DNA from: Komagataeibacter intermedius TF2
Lineage (GTDB): Bacteria; Pseudomonadota; Alphaproteobacteria; Acetobacterales; Acetobacteraceae
Length of the DNA: 64,000 bases
Direction of reading: 5' to 3'
Assembly (NCBI RefSeq): GCF_000964425.1
Contig: NZ_BANF01000007.1
Location: 36,540-100,539 of the forward strand
Shown here: positions 1-8,447 of the stretch, piece by piece
Position numbering within the stretch: the stretch's first letter is position 1
Layout: each line of letters opens with the position of its first letter
The notes under the pieces: generated by a model
Seen by the model: only the letters and a program-made list of their open reading frames with translations
What the model was told of the DNA's origin: nothing
The model's database searches: none
Translations under genes and position numbers: made by a program

Positions 1-638
1 CTGCACGTGCCGGAGAGGTCGTGCTGGAAGGCGGGTGCGGCGCGGGCGCGGGACTGCTGTGCCTGACGAATCGGGTACCTCGCCTTGCGGGAGTCGGGCT
101 GGAACAGGACCCCGCCACCGCCAGTCTGGCCCGGCACAACCTGGCACTGAACGGACGCCACGACCTGCGCGTGCGGGTGGCAGCCATTCCGGCCCTGCCC
201 GATGACCCGCTCCTGTCGGGTCCAGGCATCCGGCGCATCGACCATGCCTTCGCCAATCCGCCATGGCATGGGCATGACTCGTCGCCTTCCCCACACATGC
301 AGCGTGACCTTGCCCGTCGCCTGCCCGCAGGCATGCTGGCGGCGTGGGTGGGTGCGCTGTCAGACCAGTTGCGCCATCATGGCACCCTGACACTCGCCCT
401 GCCCGCCAGCCTGCTGTCCGCGGGCATCGCGGCCATGGAACGCGCGCGGCTTGGCCGCATCCGGATTTTTCCCTTCTGGCCGCGTCAGGGACATGCCGCG
501 CGGATCGTGCTGGTGCAGGGCCGCGTGAATTCCCGCGCCGGCAGCGAAATGCTGCCCGGCCTGATCCTGCATGAAGGAAATGGTGAATTCACCCCTGCCG
601 CCCGTGCGGTGCTGGAAGATGGCGTAGCCCTGCCGTAA
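1..638 (+). CDS. SAM-dependent methyltransferase, TrmN6-like (5'-truncated by window)
   Basis: The reading frame is open to the window edge, and residues encoded before the first in-window GTG (position 21) continue the usual lead-in to motif I, so the true start lies outside. Visible are the SAM-binding motif I (LEGGCGAGAG) and, at 255-266, NPPW, the [N/D]PP[Y/W] motif of N6-adenine or N5-glutamine methyltransferases. The arrangement fits the tRNA1(Val) adenine-37 N6-methyltransferase (YfiC/TrmN6) family. The exact substrate is an inference. The gene converges on nrdB. Confidence 0.75.
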   Translation, partial: ARAGEVVLEGGCGAGAGLLCLTNRVPRLAGVGLEQDPATASLARHNLALNGRHDLRVRVAAIPALPDDPLLSGPGIRRIDHAFANPPWHGHDSSPSPHMQRDLARRLPAGMLAAWVGALSDQLRHHGTLTLALPASLLSAGIAAMERARLGRIRIFPFWPRQGHAARIVLVQGRVNSRAGSEMLPGLILHEGNGEFTPAARAVLEDGVALP

Positions 639-680
639 GGCGCGTTGCGGAATATCCTGCACGCCACAACGATTCGGTCA

Positions 681-727
681 GCGCCGCCTTTTTGAAAAAG
701 CCAGCATCCGGAACTTCTGTTTTTCAG
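681..727 (+). repeat. Intergenic two-hairpin repeat, copy 1 (partial)
   Basis: Carries GCCGCCTTTTTGAAAAAG followed by a CATCCGGAAC tail and a T-run. It resembles the second half of the repeat found at seven other places in this window. The right arm of the stem is decayed. It lies between the convergent ends of the methyltransferase and nrdB. Confidence 0.65.
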
Positions 728-748
728 TCAGTTGTAAGGTTTTATCCT

Positions 749-1756
749 TCAGTCCGCGAACGCTTCGTCCCACGATCCGGTGGTTGCCGCGCGGCTGTAT
801 TCCGTTGCGCGATTTTCAAAGAAATTGGTGTGTTCGACCGCGTTCACCATCTCATCCACCCATGGCAGCGGGTTGGCGGCAATATCATAAAGGCCATCCA
901 GCCCAAGCTGGCCCAGCCTGCGATTGGCGACAAAGCGGATGTACTGCCTGACCTGCGCCGCATCCAGTCCCTCGACCGCGCCCATCTCAAACGCAAGGTC
1001 GATGAATGCGTCCTCGTGCTCGACAATGTCCCGACAGATCTGGCGGATGTCATCACGCAGGGTATCGGTCCAGATTTCCGGGTTTTCCTGAATGAACACG
1101 CGGAACAGGTGGGCCATCGAATCACAGTGCAGCGATTCATCACGCACCGACCACGACACGATCTGCCCCATGCCCTTGAGCTTGTTATGGCGGGGAAAGT
1201 TCAGCAGGATGGCGAAGGACGCAAAAAGCTGCAGCCCTTCGGTAAACGCGCCAAAGGCAGCCAGCGTCCGGGCGATCTGGTAGGTATCGCTGACGGTGAA
1301 CTGCTGCATGTAGTCATATTTATCCTTCATTTCCTTATATTTAAGGAACGCGGAATACTCGGTCTCGGGCATGCCGATGGTGTCGAGCAGATGACTGTAG
1401 GCAGCAATGTGGATCGTCTCGATATTCGAAAACGCCGACAGCATCATAAGCACTTCAGTCGGCCTGAACACCTGGCTGTAGTGCTTCATGTAGCAGTTGT
1501 TCACCTCCACATCCGACTGGGTAAAGAAGCGGAAGATCTGGGTCACCAGATGCCGTTCCCCGTCCGTCAGCGTGCGATGCCAGTCCTTCACATCATCAGC
1601 CAGAGGCACTTCTTCAGGCAACCAGTGGACACGCTGCTGCGTCAGCCAGGCATCATAGGCCCAGGGGTAACGGAACGGCTTGTAGACGGGACTGGCGGTC
1701 AGCAGGCTGGGTGCGTACTGTATCCTGACATCCGCGCCGGGGGCTGTATCGGTCAT
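749..1756 (-). CDS. nrdB: Ribonucleoside-diphosphate reductase subunit beta (class I, diiron/dimetal R2)
   Basis: Small subunit that generates and holds the radical used by NrdA to reduce ribonucleotides. The expected metal ligands are present: an Asp in QSD, then exactly 31 residues later the Glu of the E-x-x-H pair (IETIHIAAY), a further Glu (FTEGLQ) and E-x-x-H (RDESLH). The Tyr four residues after the first His corresponds to the radical tyrosine of E. coli R2. The start at 1756 has AGGACAGG 7 bases upstream; starts at 1762 and 1777 are possible. About 335 aa. It follows nrdA on the same strand, with a 210-base gap that contains a terminator-like hairpin. Confidence 0.96.
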   Translation of the reverse strand: MTDTAPGADVRIQYAPSLLTASPVYKPFRYPWAYDAWLTQQRVHWLPEEVPLADDVKDWHRTLTDGERHLVTQIFRFFTQSDVEVNNCYMKHYSQVFRPTEVLMMLSAFSNIETIHIAAYSHLLDTIGMPETEYSAFLKYKEMKDKYDYMQQFTVSDTYQIARTLAAFGAFTEGLQLFASFAILLNFPRHNKLKGMGQIVSWSVRDESLHCDSMAHLFRVFIQENPEIWTDTLRDDIRQICRDIVEHEDAFIDLAFEMGAVEGLDAAQVRQYIRFVANRRLGQLGLDGLYDIAANPLPWVDEMVNAVEHTNFFENRATEYSRAATTGSWDEAFAD

Positions 1757-1860
1757 GGCCATGCCTGTCCTGTGCATGTTTCCAGGGCGCCGGGCAGAGT
1801 CCCGACACCCAAAACGATAGACAGCACGTCAATCCCATGTCCAGACACAATAATGATTTA

Positions 1861-1896
1861 AAAAACGGGCCGCCCCATACATGGAAACAGCCCGTT
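1861..1896 (-). terminator. Terminator-like hairpin between nrdA and nrdB
   Basis: On the minus strand AACGGGC (1896-1890) pairs with GCCCGTT (1870-1864) across a 19-base loop and is followed directly by a run of T (GCCCGTTTTTTAAAT). It lies about 70 bases past the nrdA stop. It could terminate or attenuate transcription, so nrdB may receive less read-through or use its own promoter in the AT-rich gap. Confidence 0.55.
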
Positions 1897-1966
1897 CAGG
1901 TCATTCAATATATTAAAACCAGAAATTTATATAAATGAATTCAGATCAATACATGAAACCGTTGCC

Positions 1967-3814
1967 TTACTGGCAGGCCAGACATTCCTCGTAATCCGTG
2001 GTCGTGGCTGGCGGCGTATCGCCTTCCGTTTTCGTCATGTCGCGCTTTTCCTGTCCGTCACTGACGGCGTCGGCACGCTGGATGGACAGCGAACGGCAGT
2101 AATACAGGGATTTCACCCCCCGCTTCCACGCCATGTAGTGGATCTGGTGCAGGTCGCGCTTGTGCACGTTGGCCGGCAGGAAGATGTTGATCGACTGCGC
2201 CTGACAGATGAAGGGCGCGCGGTCGGCGGCATGTTCGATCACCCAGCGCTGATCCAGTTCGAACGCGGTCTTGAACACGTCCTTTTCCTGCTGGGTCAGG
2301 AAGTCGAGATGCTGCACGCTGCCCTTGTTCAGGGTGATGGAAGACCAGACCTCGTTCGTGTTCTGGCCCTTCTGCGTCAGCAGGCGGTCAAGGTGGCGGT
2401 TGCGCACCGTGAACGATCCCGACAGCGTTTTCTGCAGGAACACGTTGGCCGCAATCGGTTCGATCCCTGGGCTGGCATTGCCCGCGATAATGGAAATCGA
2501 CGCGGTGGGGGCGATCGCCATCTTGTTGGAAAAACGTTCCATCACGCCGTAATCGGCGGCGTCGGGGCATGGCCCGCGCTCTTCCGCCAGCTTGCGCGAC
2601 GCGGCATCGGCCTGCGCGCGGATATGCTTGAAGATCCGACGGTTCCAGCTTTTGGCCACCACGCTTTCAAAGGGTACGTCCCTGGCCTGCAGGAAGGAAT
2701 GGAATCCCATGACCCCCAGCCCCACGGACCGTTCGCGCATGGCGGCGTACCGGGCGCGTTCCATGTCGTCGGGCGCACGGTCGATGAAATCCTGCAGCAC
2801 GTTGTCAAGGAACAGCATCACGTCCTCGATGAACTGCGGATTGTCCTTCCACTCATCCCACGTTTCAAGGTTGAGCGACGACAGGCAGCACACTGCCGTG
2901 CGTTCGCGCCCGTGCTGGTCCATGCCCGTGGGCAGGGTGATTTCCGCGCACAGGTTGGATGTCTTGACCTCCAGCCCAGCCAGCTTGTGGTGTTCGGGCC
3001 GGGCATTGTTCACATGGTCGGAAAAGATGATGTACGGCTCACCCTGTTCCATCCGCGCGGTCAGGATACGGATCCATAGCGAACGGGCCGAGATCTTGCG
3101 GATGACCGTATTGTCCTTGGGCGACAGCAGCGCCCATTCATCATCATCGGCCACCGCGCGCATGAATGCATCGGGCACCAGCACGCCGTGGTGCAGGTTC
3201 AGCGCCTTGCGGTTGGGATCGCCACCCGTAGGGCGACGCAGTTCAATGAATTCCTCGATTTCGGGATGCCAGACCGGCAGGTACACCGCAGCCGACCCAC
3301 GACGCAGCGACCCCTGGCTGATCGCCAGCGTCAGGCTGTCCATGACGCGGATGAAGGGAATGACGCCCGATGTCTTGCCATTGCGGCCGACATTTTCACC
3401 AATCGAACGCAGGTTGCCCCAGTAGGAGCCGATGCCCCCGCCTTTGGACGCCAGCCAGACGTTTTCGTTCCACAGGTCCACAATGCCGCGCAGGCTGTCA
3501 TTGGCTTCGTTCAGGAAGCACGAAATCGGCAGGCCACGCGTGGTGCCGCCATTGGACAGCACCGGCGTCGCCGGCATGAACCAGTGACGCGAGATATAGT
3601 CATACAGCCGCTGCGCATGGGCAGGATTCGCCCCGTAATAGGACGCGACCCGTCCAAACAGGTCCTGATAGCTTTCACCGGGCAGCAGATAGCGGTTGTC
3701 CAGCGTCGCCTTGCCAAACGCCGTCAGCAGCGCATCACGGGAATGGTCCACGCGAACGGGATGGTGGCCAGGCAACTGGACCACGTTATCCAGCATGTCA
3801 GACATTTCAGACAT
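1967..3814 (-). CDS. nrdA: Ribonucleoside-diphosphate reductase subunit alpha (class I)
   Basis: Catalytic subunit making dNDPs. Start at 3814 (MSEMSDM) has AAAGGAC about 9 bases upstream and gives 615 aa; an in-frame ATG at 3898 lacks this support. Landmarks: substrate-site Cys in LPISCFLN, active-site NLCAE, Cys in TAVCCLSS, the radical-relay tyrosine pair in SLYYCRS, and a C-terminal CLACQ Cys pair for re-reduction. The protein is short: only about 50 residues precede the barrel core, so the N-terminal ATP-cone present in E. coli NrdA appears missing. Two NrdR boxes lie upstream. Confidence 0.96.
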   Translation of the reverse strand: MSEMSDMLDNVVQLPGHHPVRVDHSRDALLTAFGKATLDNRYLLPGESYQDLFGRVASYYGANPAHAQRLYDYISRHWFMPATPVLSNGGTTRGLPISCFLNEANDSLRGIVDLWNENVWLASKGGGIGSYWGNLRSIGENVGRNGKTSGVIPFIRVMDSLTLAISQGSLRRGSAAVYLPVWHPEIEEFIELRRPTGGDPNRKALNLHHGVLVPDAFMRAVADDDEWALLSPKDNTVIRKISARSLWIRILTARMEQGEPYIIFSDHVNNARPEHHKLAGLEVKTSNLCAEITLPTGMDQHGRERTAVCCLSSLNLETWDEWKDNPQFIEDVMLFLDNVLQDFIDRAPDDMERARYAAMRERSVGLGVMGFHSFLQARDVPFESVVAKSWNRRIFKHIRAQADAASRKLAEERGPCPDAADYGVMERFSNKMAIAPTASISIIAGNASPGIEPIAANVFLQKTLSGSFTVRNRHLDRLLTQKGQNTNEVWSSITLNKGSVQHLDFLTQQEKDVFKTAFELDQRWVIEHAADRAPFICQAQSINIFLPANVHKRDLHQIHYMAWKRGVKSLYYCRSLSIQRADAVSDGQEKRDMTKTEGDTPPATTTDYEECLACQ

Positions 3815-3978
3815 CGTCGTACTGTCCTTTCCCTGGATGGTCCCGTCCACACTGGCCGAACGATCGGGCATGCCTCCAGATACGTCATCCAGGACCATTT
3901 ACATTCTCCGTCATTGGCTCACGCCAACGCACAGGGCCTTTCGATCCTGTGCCGTGCGGTGAGGTTTTATGATTTTGC

Positions 3979-4025
3979 CCCCTATATATGGAGTAAACGG
4001 TACCGCATTGCACTACATAATGTGT
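3979..4025 (-). promoter_or_regulatory. Tandem NrdR boxes upstream of nrdA
   Basis: Two 16-base palindrome-like sites, 3979-3994 (CCCCTATATATGGAGT) and 4010-4025 (GCACTACATAATGTGT), match the known NrdR consensus ACACTATATATTGTGT at 12 and 13 of 16 positions. Their spacing of 31 bases (three helical turns) is the usual NrdR arrangement. They lie 165-211 bases before the nrdA start. NrdR is the nucleotide-sensing repressor of ribonucleotide reductase genes; its gene is not in this window. Confidence 0.8.
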
Positions 4026-4123
4026 GGGGACAAATTGTGGACTGATCTTCCGAATCAGCGGGCAAGCTTGCGTCAAGACATGAAATGGGGAGAATATTTT
4101 TTAAATTTTCCTCCCCCTTCCCG

Positions 4124-4588
4124 TCATGTTCCCAGCGTGCCCCACCGTGCCGTCGCGGCATCATCCTGCGCGCGGGGCTGGACCCATTCACTGCGCCCGT
4201 TTGAGAATTCTTCGCGTTTCCAGAAGGGTGCACTGGTCTTGAGCCAGTCCATCATGAACTCCGTCCCCTCCAGCGCCGCCTTGCGGTGTGCTGCCGCACA
4301 CAGCACCAGCACGATGGGCATCCCCACCTCCAGCCGGCCGACGCGGTGGATGACAGTGCAGCCGGTCAGGCCGAATCGCGTGCAGGCCGATTCGGCGATC
4401 TGCCGCATCATGGACTCGGTCATGCCGGGGTAGTGTTCCAGTTCCAGCGCCACCAGCCCGCCGCCCCCGCGGACAATGCCGGTAAACGCGCCCACCCCCC
4501 CCACGTCGTCACGCCTGCGCAGCAGCAGCGCAGTTTCGTGGGTGGCATCGAATGTGTCGGCCTGAACACGAACCGTAACGCAGGACAT
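4124..4588 (-). CDS. moaE: Molybdopterin synthase catalytic subunit MoaE
   Basis: Converts cyclic pyranopterin monophosphate to molybdopterin using thiocarboxylated MoaD. Recognised by GAFTGIVR near the N-terminus, the central HYPGM, the IHRVGRLEVG segment and the C-terminal APFWKRE lysine motif. I start it at 4588 (MSCVTVRVQ), 7 bases after the moaD stop, giving 154 aa as usual for the family; an upstream ATG at 4657 lies within moaD. Last gene of the uvrC-pgsA-lipoprotein-moaD-moaE run. The C-terminal tail after the lysine motif is slightly long. Confidence 0.95.
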   Translation of the reverse strand: MSCVTVRVQADTFDATHETALLLRRRDDVGGVGAFTGIVRGGGGLVALELEHYPGMTESMMRQIAESACTRFGLTGCTVIHRVGRLEVGMPIVLVLCAAAHRKAALEGTEFMMDWLKTSAPFWKREEFSNGRSEWVQPRAQDDAATARWGTLGT

Positions 4589-4595
4589 GATGGCG

Positions 4596-4850
4596 TCAGC
4601 CCCCCGTGACCGGTGGGAAAAAGGCAATTTCGTCATTGGCCGCAACAGGGGCGTCAACCGTGGCGAAACTGTGGTTCACCGCGACGCGGATCAGTTCGGG
4701 CCTGGCGAATATTTCCCCATACGCTCCGCCACGCGCGCGCAGCCGGTCGATCAGGTCCTGCACCGACCGCACGCCCTGCGGCAGGGGCAGCGTCTCCCCG
4801 GGGCAGCCCAGCTGGTCGCGCAGCCATGCGAAATAGAGAATGCGCAGCAT
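4596..4850 (-). CDS. moaD: Molybdopterin synthase sulfur carrier subunit MoaD
   Basis: Ubiquitin-fold sulfur carrier of 84 aa. It begins MLRILYFAWLRD and ends in the obligatory Gly-Gly (FFPPVTGG), which is adenylated and thiocarboxylated. The start at 4850 follows GGGAGATGAAACC. In one operon with moaE, which starts 7 bases downstream, so the two synthase subunits are made together. Molybdenum cofactor is needed by various oxidoreductases, but none is encoded in this window. Confidence 0.95.
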   Translation of the reverse strand: MLRILYFAWLRDQLGCPGETLPLPQGVRSVQDLIDRLRARGGAYGEIFARPELIRVAVNHSFATVDAPVAANDEIAFFPPVTGG

Positions 4851-4899
4851 TCCGGTTTCATCTCCCTGTGCCACAGCGTCCCCATGCGGCCTGTCCGCG

Positions 4900-5397
4900 T
4901 CATGGGGCCTGCTGTTCCTGAACCGTGCCGTCAGACGCGACCACGGTGGTGGTGCCATCGCCGTTCGGGACGACAATGGCCGAATCCGATACGCCCTTAT
5001 GCGTTGCCGAAGGGCCCGAAGACAATGCGGAAACGTGCCCCCCACCTGTCGGGGCGCCATCGGGGTCCGCATCGTTGCCGATCCGCATCTCGCCCCCGGC
5101 GGGCAGGTCGACCTCACGTTCCACCAGTTGCGAACGCGCGCCAGCACTGGCGCCGTCCGCCCCGATCGCGACCAGCACCGACTGGCCCGAACGCACGACC
5201 GGCCAGATATTGCGTTCCTGCGGCATGATGGGCAGCACCTGTGGCGCCTGCCCCGCCACGCGGCGCATGTTCTCGACTTCCGCATGCGGGGTATTGGGCA
5301 GGCTGCCGGGCAGTTCCGTATTTTCGGACAGGATATGGCCAAAGCCCCCACACCCCGTCAGCCCCACCAGCAATGACAGCACCATTGCGTTGCGCAC
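4900..5397 (-). CDS. Predicted lipoprotein of unknown function
   Basis: About 165 aa. I prefer the GTG start at 5397 because AGGGGGAGAA lies 4-10 bases upstream; it yields a short lipoprotein signal (Arg, then a hydrophobic run, then lipobox LTGC), so the mature protein would begin at that Cys. The rest is a small hydrophilic domain (IWPVVRSGQSVLVAIG is its most conserved-looking part) and a Gly/Ser/Asp-rich tail. I do not recognise the family. It lies between pgsA and moaD in the same orientation, probably co-transcribed. Confidence 0.75.
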   Translation of the reverse strand: MRNAMVLSLLVGLTGCGGFGHILSENTELPGSLPNTPHAEVENMRRVAGQAPQVLPIMPQERNIWPVVRSGQSVLVAIGADGASAGARSQLVEREVDLPAGGEMRIGNDADPDGAPTGGGHVSALSSGPSATHKGVSDSAIVVPNGDGTTTVVASDGTVQEQQAP

Positions 5398-5489
5398 CGC
5401 GTTCTCCCCCTGACCTGTCTGGCACCGGACGGACCAGACGGCCCGCACAGGAGAGAGCAACCACGTCGCGCGTTAATTTTTCATGTAGG

Positions 5490-6089
5490 TCAGGAAGATA
5501 ATTTCGTGGCCCCTGTCGTGCCACGGTTGACGTGGCGCAGGCCGGTGGACAGGTAGTCCCACCCGGTAATCAGGGTCAGCACGGCGGCGATCCACATCAT
5601 GACCGCGCCCATCACGTCAACCGGCAGCCAGCCGATATGCAGCAGTCCCGCAGTGCTGTCGCCCGCCAGCAGGAAGCCGATGGCGGTCATCTGGAAGCCG
5701 GTTTTCCATTTCGCCAGCCGCGTCACCGGCAGGCCCACCCGCGTCGCCGCAAGGTATTCCCGCAGCCCGCTGACCAGGATTTCACGCGAAAGGATGATGA
5801 TGGCCGGATACAGGCAGCCATATGGCAACCGCCCCAGCCCCGCCAGCACCATGAGCGACGCGCCCACCAGCAGCTTGTCCGCAATGGGGTCGAGCATGCG
5901 GCCCAGGTCGGAATTCTGGTTCCATGCCCGCGCCAGCTTGCCATCAAGGTAATCGGTGATGCCCGCCAGTATGAACAGCACGCACGCCGCGCAGTCGGTC
6001 TGCGGCGTATGGATGACGACAAGCCCGACAACGATGGGGACCACGACAATACGGGACAGGGTCAGGAGATTGGGCAGGTCGGTAAGCAT
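5490..6089 (-). CDS. pgsA: CDP-diacylglycerol--glycerol-3-phosphate 3-phosphatidyltransferase
   Basis: Committed step of phosphatidylglycerol synthesis: transfers phosphatidyl from CDP-diacylglycerol to glycerol-3-phosphate. The CDP-alcohol phosphotransferase signature D-G-x2-A-R-x8-G-x3-D-x3-D is complete (starting DYLDGKLARAW and ending GRMLDPIADK). 199 aa with several membrane segments, the normal size. It follows uvrC on the same strand with a 92-base gap. pgpA and cls, which act on the product, are elsewhere in the window (58.4 and 45.9 kb). Confidence 0.95.
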   Translation of the reverse strand: MLTDLPNLLTLSRIVVVPIVVGLVVIHTPQTDCAACVLFILAGITDYLDGKLARAWNQNSDLGRMLDPIADKLLVGASLMVLAGLGRLPYGCLYPAIIILSREILVSGLREYLAATRVGLPVTRLAKWKTGFQMTAIGFLLAGDSTAGLLHIGWLPVDVMGAVMMWIAAVLTLITGWDYLSTGLRHVNRGTTGATKLSS

Positions 6090-6181
6090 GCTGGTACTGC
6101 TATAACGAAAGATGGGAAAAAACCGAAATACTGATAACGCCTGTCAGGCAGGTCATATGCTCACATCTGCATGACAGCCGA

Positions 6182-8068
6182 TCACTCCCCTGTCCAGCCG
6201 GGATGGAAATATCCGTATATGGCGCGCGCCATGTCGCGATTGATGCCCGGTGCATTTTCCAGTTCCCCCAGGCCGGCCTGCCGCACGCTGCGCGCCGATC
6301 CGAAATGGTTGAGCAGCGCGCGCTTGCGTGCAGGCCCAACGCCGGGAATATCGTCCAGTTCCGAGCGCACCAGCGTTTTGGACCGCCCGGCGCGATGGGT
6401 GGTGATGGCGAAGCGGTGCGCTTCATCACGCAGGCGCTGCAGGTAATACAGCACCGGGTCACGCGGCGGCAGCTGGAATGGGGGACGGCCCTCGGTATGG
6501 AACCATTCGCGCCCTGCATCCCTGTCCGGCCCCTTGGCGATGGCGACCAGCGTCACCCCCGTCACACCCAGTTCATCCAGCACGCCGCGCACCGCCGTGT
6601 ACTGTCCCGCGCCGCCATCAATCAGCAGGATGTCGGGCCAGTCCTCGGGCCGCACGCCCTCCTCCCTGTCCTTCAGTGCACGGCGGAAGCGACGTTCAAG
6701 CACCTCGCGCATCATCGCGAAGTCATCGCCCGGGGTGACCGGGCCCTTGATGGAGAATTTGCGGTAGGCGCGCCTGTCAAACCCTTCCGGCCCGCCAACC
6801 ACCATCACGCCATAGGCATTCGCCCCCTGGATGTGGCTGTTGTCATAGGTCTCGATCCGGCGCGGCGGCGCATCCAGCCCGAACAGGTCGGCCACCCCCT
6901 GCAACAGCCGCGCCTGACCCGCGCTTTCCGCCAGCTTCCGCTCCAGCGCCTCGCGCGCGTTGAGTTCGGCATGTTCGATCACCGCGCGCTTTTCCCCGCG
7001 CTGCGGATGCGTGATCTCCACCCTGCGGCCCCGGCGCAGCGTCAGGGCGGATGTCAGGACATCCAGTTCCGGCAGGTCCTGGTTGACCAGCACATGGGCG
7101 GGCGGTGGCTTGTCGTCATAAAACTGGCCAATGAAGGCGGCCAGCACGTCGGGCGCGTTCTCGTCGCGCGCGTGACTGGGGAAAAACGCGCGGTTGCCAT
7201 TGTTGCGTCCGGCACGGATGAAGAACACCTGAATGCACGACTGCCCCGCGATCTGCCAGATCGCGATGATGTCCGCATCCGTCACGGTGGAGGGATTGAT
7301 GACGCTGGAATCCTGCTGCAGCGCCGACAGGCCGCGTATGCGGTCACGGATGGCGGCCGCGCGCTCGAACTCCAGCGCCTCGGCCGCTTCTTCCATCTCC
7401 CGCCCCAGTTCCTCGCGCATGTGCGGGTTCCGGCCCGCCAGGAAGTCGCGTGCCTGACCGGCCAGTTCGGCATAGTCCTCCCGGCTTATGCGGTCGGTGC
7501 ACGGGGCGGAACAGCGGTGGATCTGGTGCAGCAGGCATGGGCGCGTGCGGCCCTGCATCTCGCTATCGGAACATGACCGCAGCAGGAAGGTGCGCTGCAG
7601 CAGGTTGAGCGTCTGGTTGACCGACCATGCGGATGCAAACGGTCCCCAGTACGACGCCCCCTTCACCGGCTTGCCGCGATGTTTGCTGATCTGGGGAAAA
7701 TCATGCTTGTCCGTCAGCATGATCCATGGGTAACTTTTATCATCACGCAGCAGGATGTTGTACCTGGGCTGCATGCGCTTGATGTAGTTGGCCTCCAGCA
7801 GCAGGGCCTCGGCCTCGGTATGGGTCGTGACGATTTCCATGCTGCGGGTTTCGGACACCATCCGGCGCAGGCGCTCGGTCAGGCGGCCGATATGGGTGTA
7901 GGAGGTGACGCGCTTCTTCAGGTTCAGCGCCTTGCCGACATACAGCACATCACCCTTTGGCCCGAGCATGCGGTACACGCCCGGCGACTGCGGCATGGTC
8001 TGCAGGGCGTGGTGAATCGCCTCCACCCCCACGGGGCGGACGGGGGCGGTCGAAATGGCGGTTGTCAT
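6182..8068 (-). CDS. uvrC: Excinuclease ABC subunit C
   Basis: Nuclease of nucleotide excision repair that makes both incisions around a UvrB-bound lesion. Start at 8068 (MTTAISTAP) gives 628 aa, the usual length; the open frame extends further to 8257 but that part is AT-rich and not UvrC-like. Domains in order: N-terminal GIY-YIG nuclease (SPGVYRML...VLYVGKA), a UVR segment in the middle ([13 protein letters not shown]), the RNase-H-like endonuclease domain ([17 protein letters not shown]), and C-terminal helix-hairpin-helix ([15 protein letters not shown]). First gene of the run leading to moaE. Confidence 0.95.
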   Translation of the reverse strand: MTTAISTAPVRPVGVEAIHHALQTMPQSPGVYRMLGPKGDVLYVGKALNLKKRVTSYTHIGRLTERLRRMVSETRSMEIVTTHTEAEALLLEANYIKRMQPRYNILLRDDKSYPWIMLTDKHDFPQISKHRGKPVKGASYWGPFASAWSVNQTLNLLQRTFLLRSCSDSEMQGRTRPCLLHQIHRCSAPCTDRISREDYAELAGQARDFLAGRNPHMREELGREMEEAAEALEFERAAAIRDRIRGLSALQQDSSVINPSTVTDADIIAIWQIAGQSCIQVFFIRAGRNNGNRAFFPSHARDENAPDVLAAFIGQFYDDKPPPAHVLVNQDLPELDVLTSALTLRRGRRVEITHPQRGEKRAVIEHAELNAREALERKLAESAGQARLLQGVADLFGLDAPPRRIETYDNSHIQGANAYGVMVVGGPEGFDRRAYRKFSIKGPVTPGDDFAMMREVLERRFRRALKDREEGVRPEDWPDILLIDGGAGQYTAVRGVLDELGVTGVTLVAIAKGPDRDAGREWFHTEGRPPFQLPPRDPVLYYLQRLRDEAHRFAITTHRAGRSKTLVRSELDDIPGVGPARKRALLNHFGSARSVRQAGLGELENAPGINRDMARAIYGYFHPGWTGE

Positions 8069-8447
8069 GGATGGCAGCCGTTCATCCACCGAAGGTGTGG
8101 ATAAGTCTGTGGAGCAGCAGCAGAAAAAAACGTGCGGATGGCGGTTTTCCTTTCCTGCACTTGGATTGCCCAAAAAAACATCACTAACAATAACCCATTG
8201 TTTTAAAAAGATTATATCCCACACCCCAAGGGCCGGAAAAAAAATCCCACCCCACATGAACCCATAATGGCCCTGTCAACCCCACAGGTGGACAAATTAT
8301 GGCATCTCCGTGGTGGAAAACCCGGTTTCCATTTTGCGCGGAATATCAGCCGCCTTTTGTAATTCGTTCCTGTTTTTGTCCCCCGCCGTGCAACGGATGG
8401 GCAAAAATATTCTTGTCAGCCCGCGTCCGATCGGCAATGCACCCGAT
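8069..8447. other. Gene-free divergent region with DnaA box and AT-rich stretch
   Basis: 379 bases between the divergent uvrC and xthA starts. It holds an exact DnaA box (TGTGGATAA, 8096-8104), a degenerate TGTGGAGCA 7 bases further on, an AT-rich stretch (about 8165-8215) and GGTGGACAAATTATGG near 8287-8302. It presumably carries both promoters. No coding signal is convincing here; the upstream extension of the xthA frame is possible but not supported. Confidence 0.5.

Noticed and set aside
692..1861. 389-codon plus-strand frame opposite nrdB
   Set aside because: nrdB has all catalytic residues on the other strand; the plus frame is its shadow.
4028..8302. Shared 13-base word GGACAAATT(G/A)TGG at 4028-4040 and 8290-8302
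   Set aside because: Only two occurrences with one mismatch; too weak to call a site, and it does not match a known consensus.
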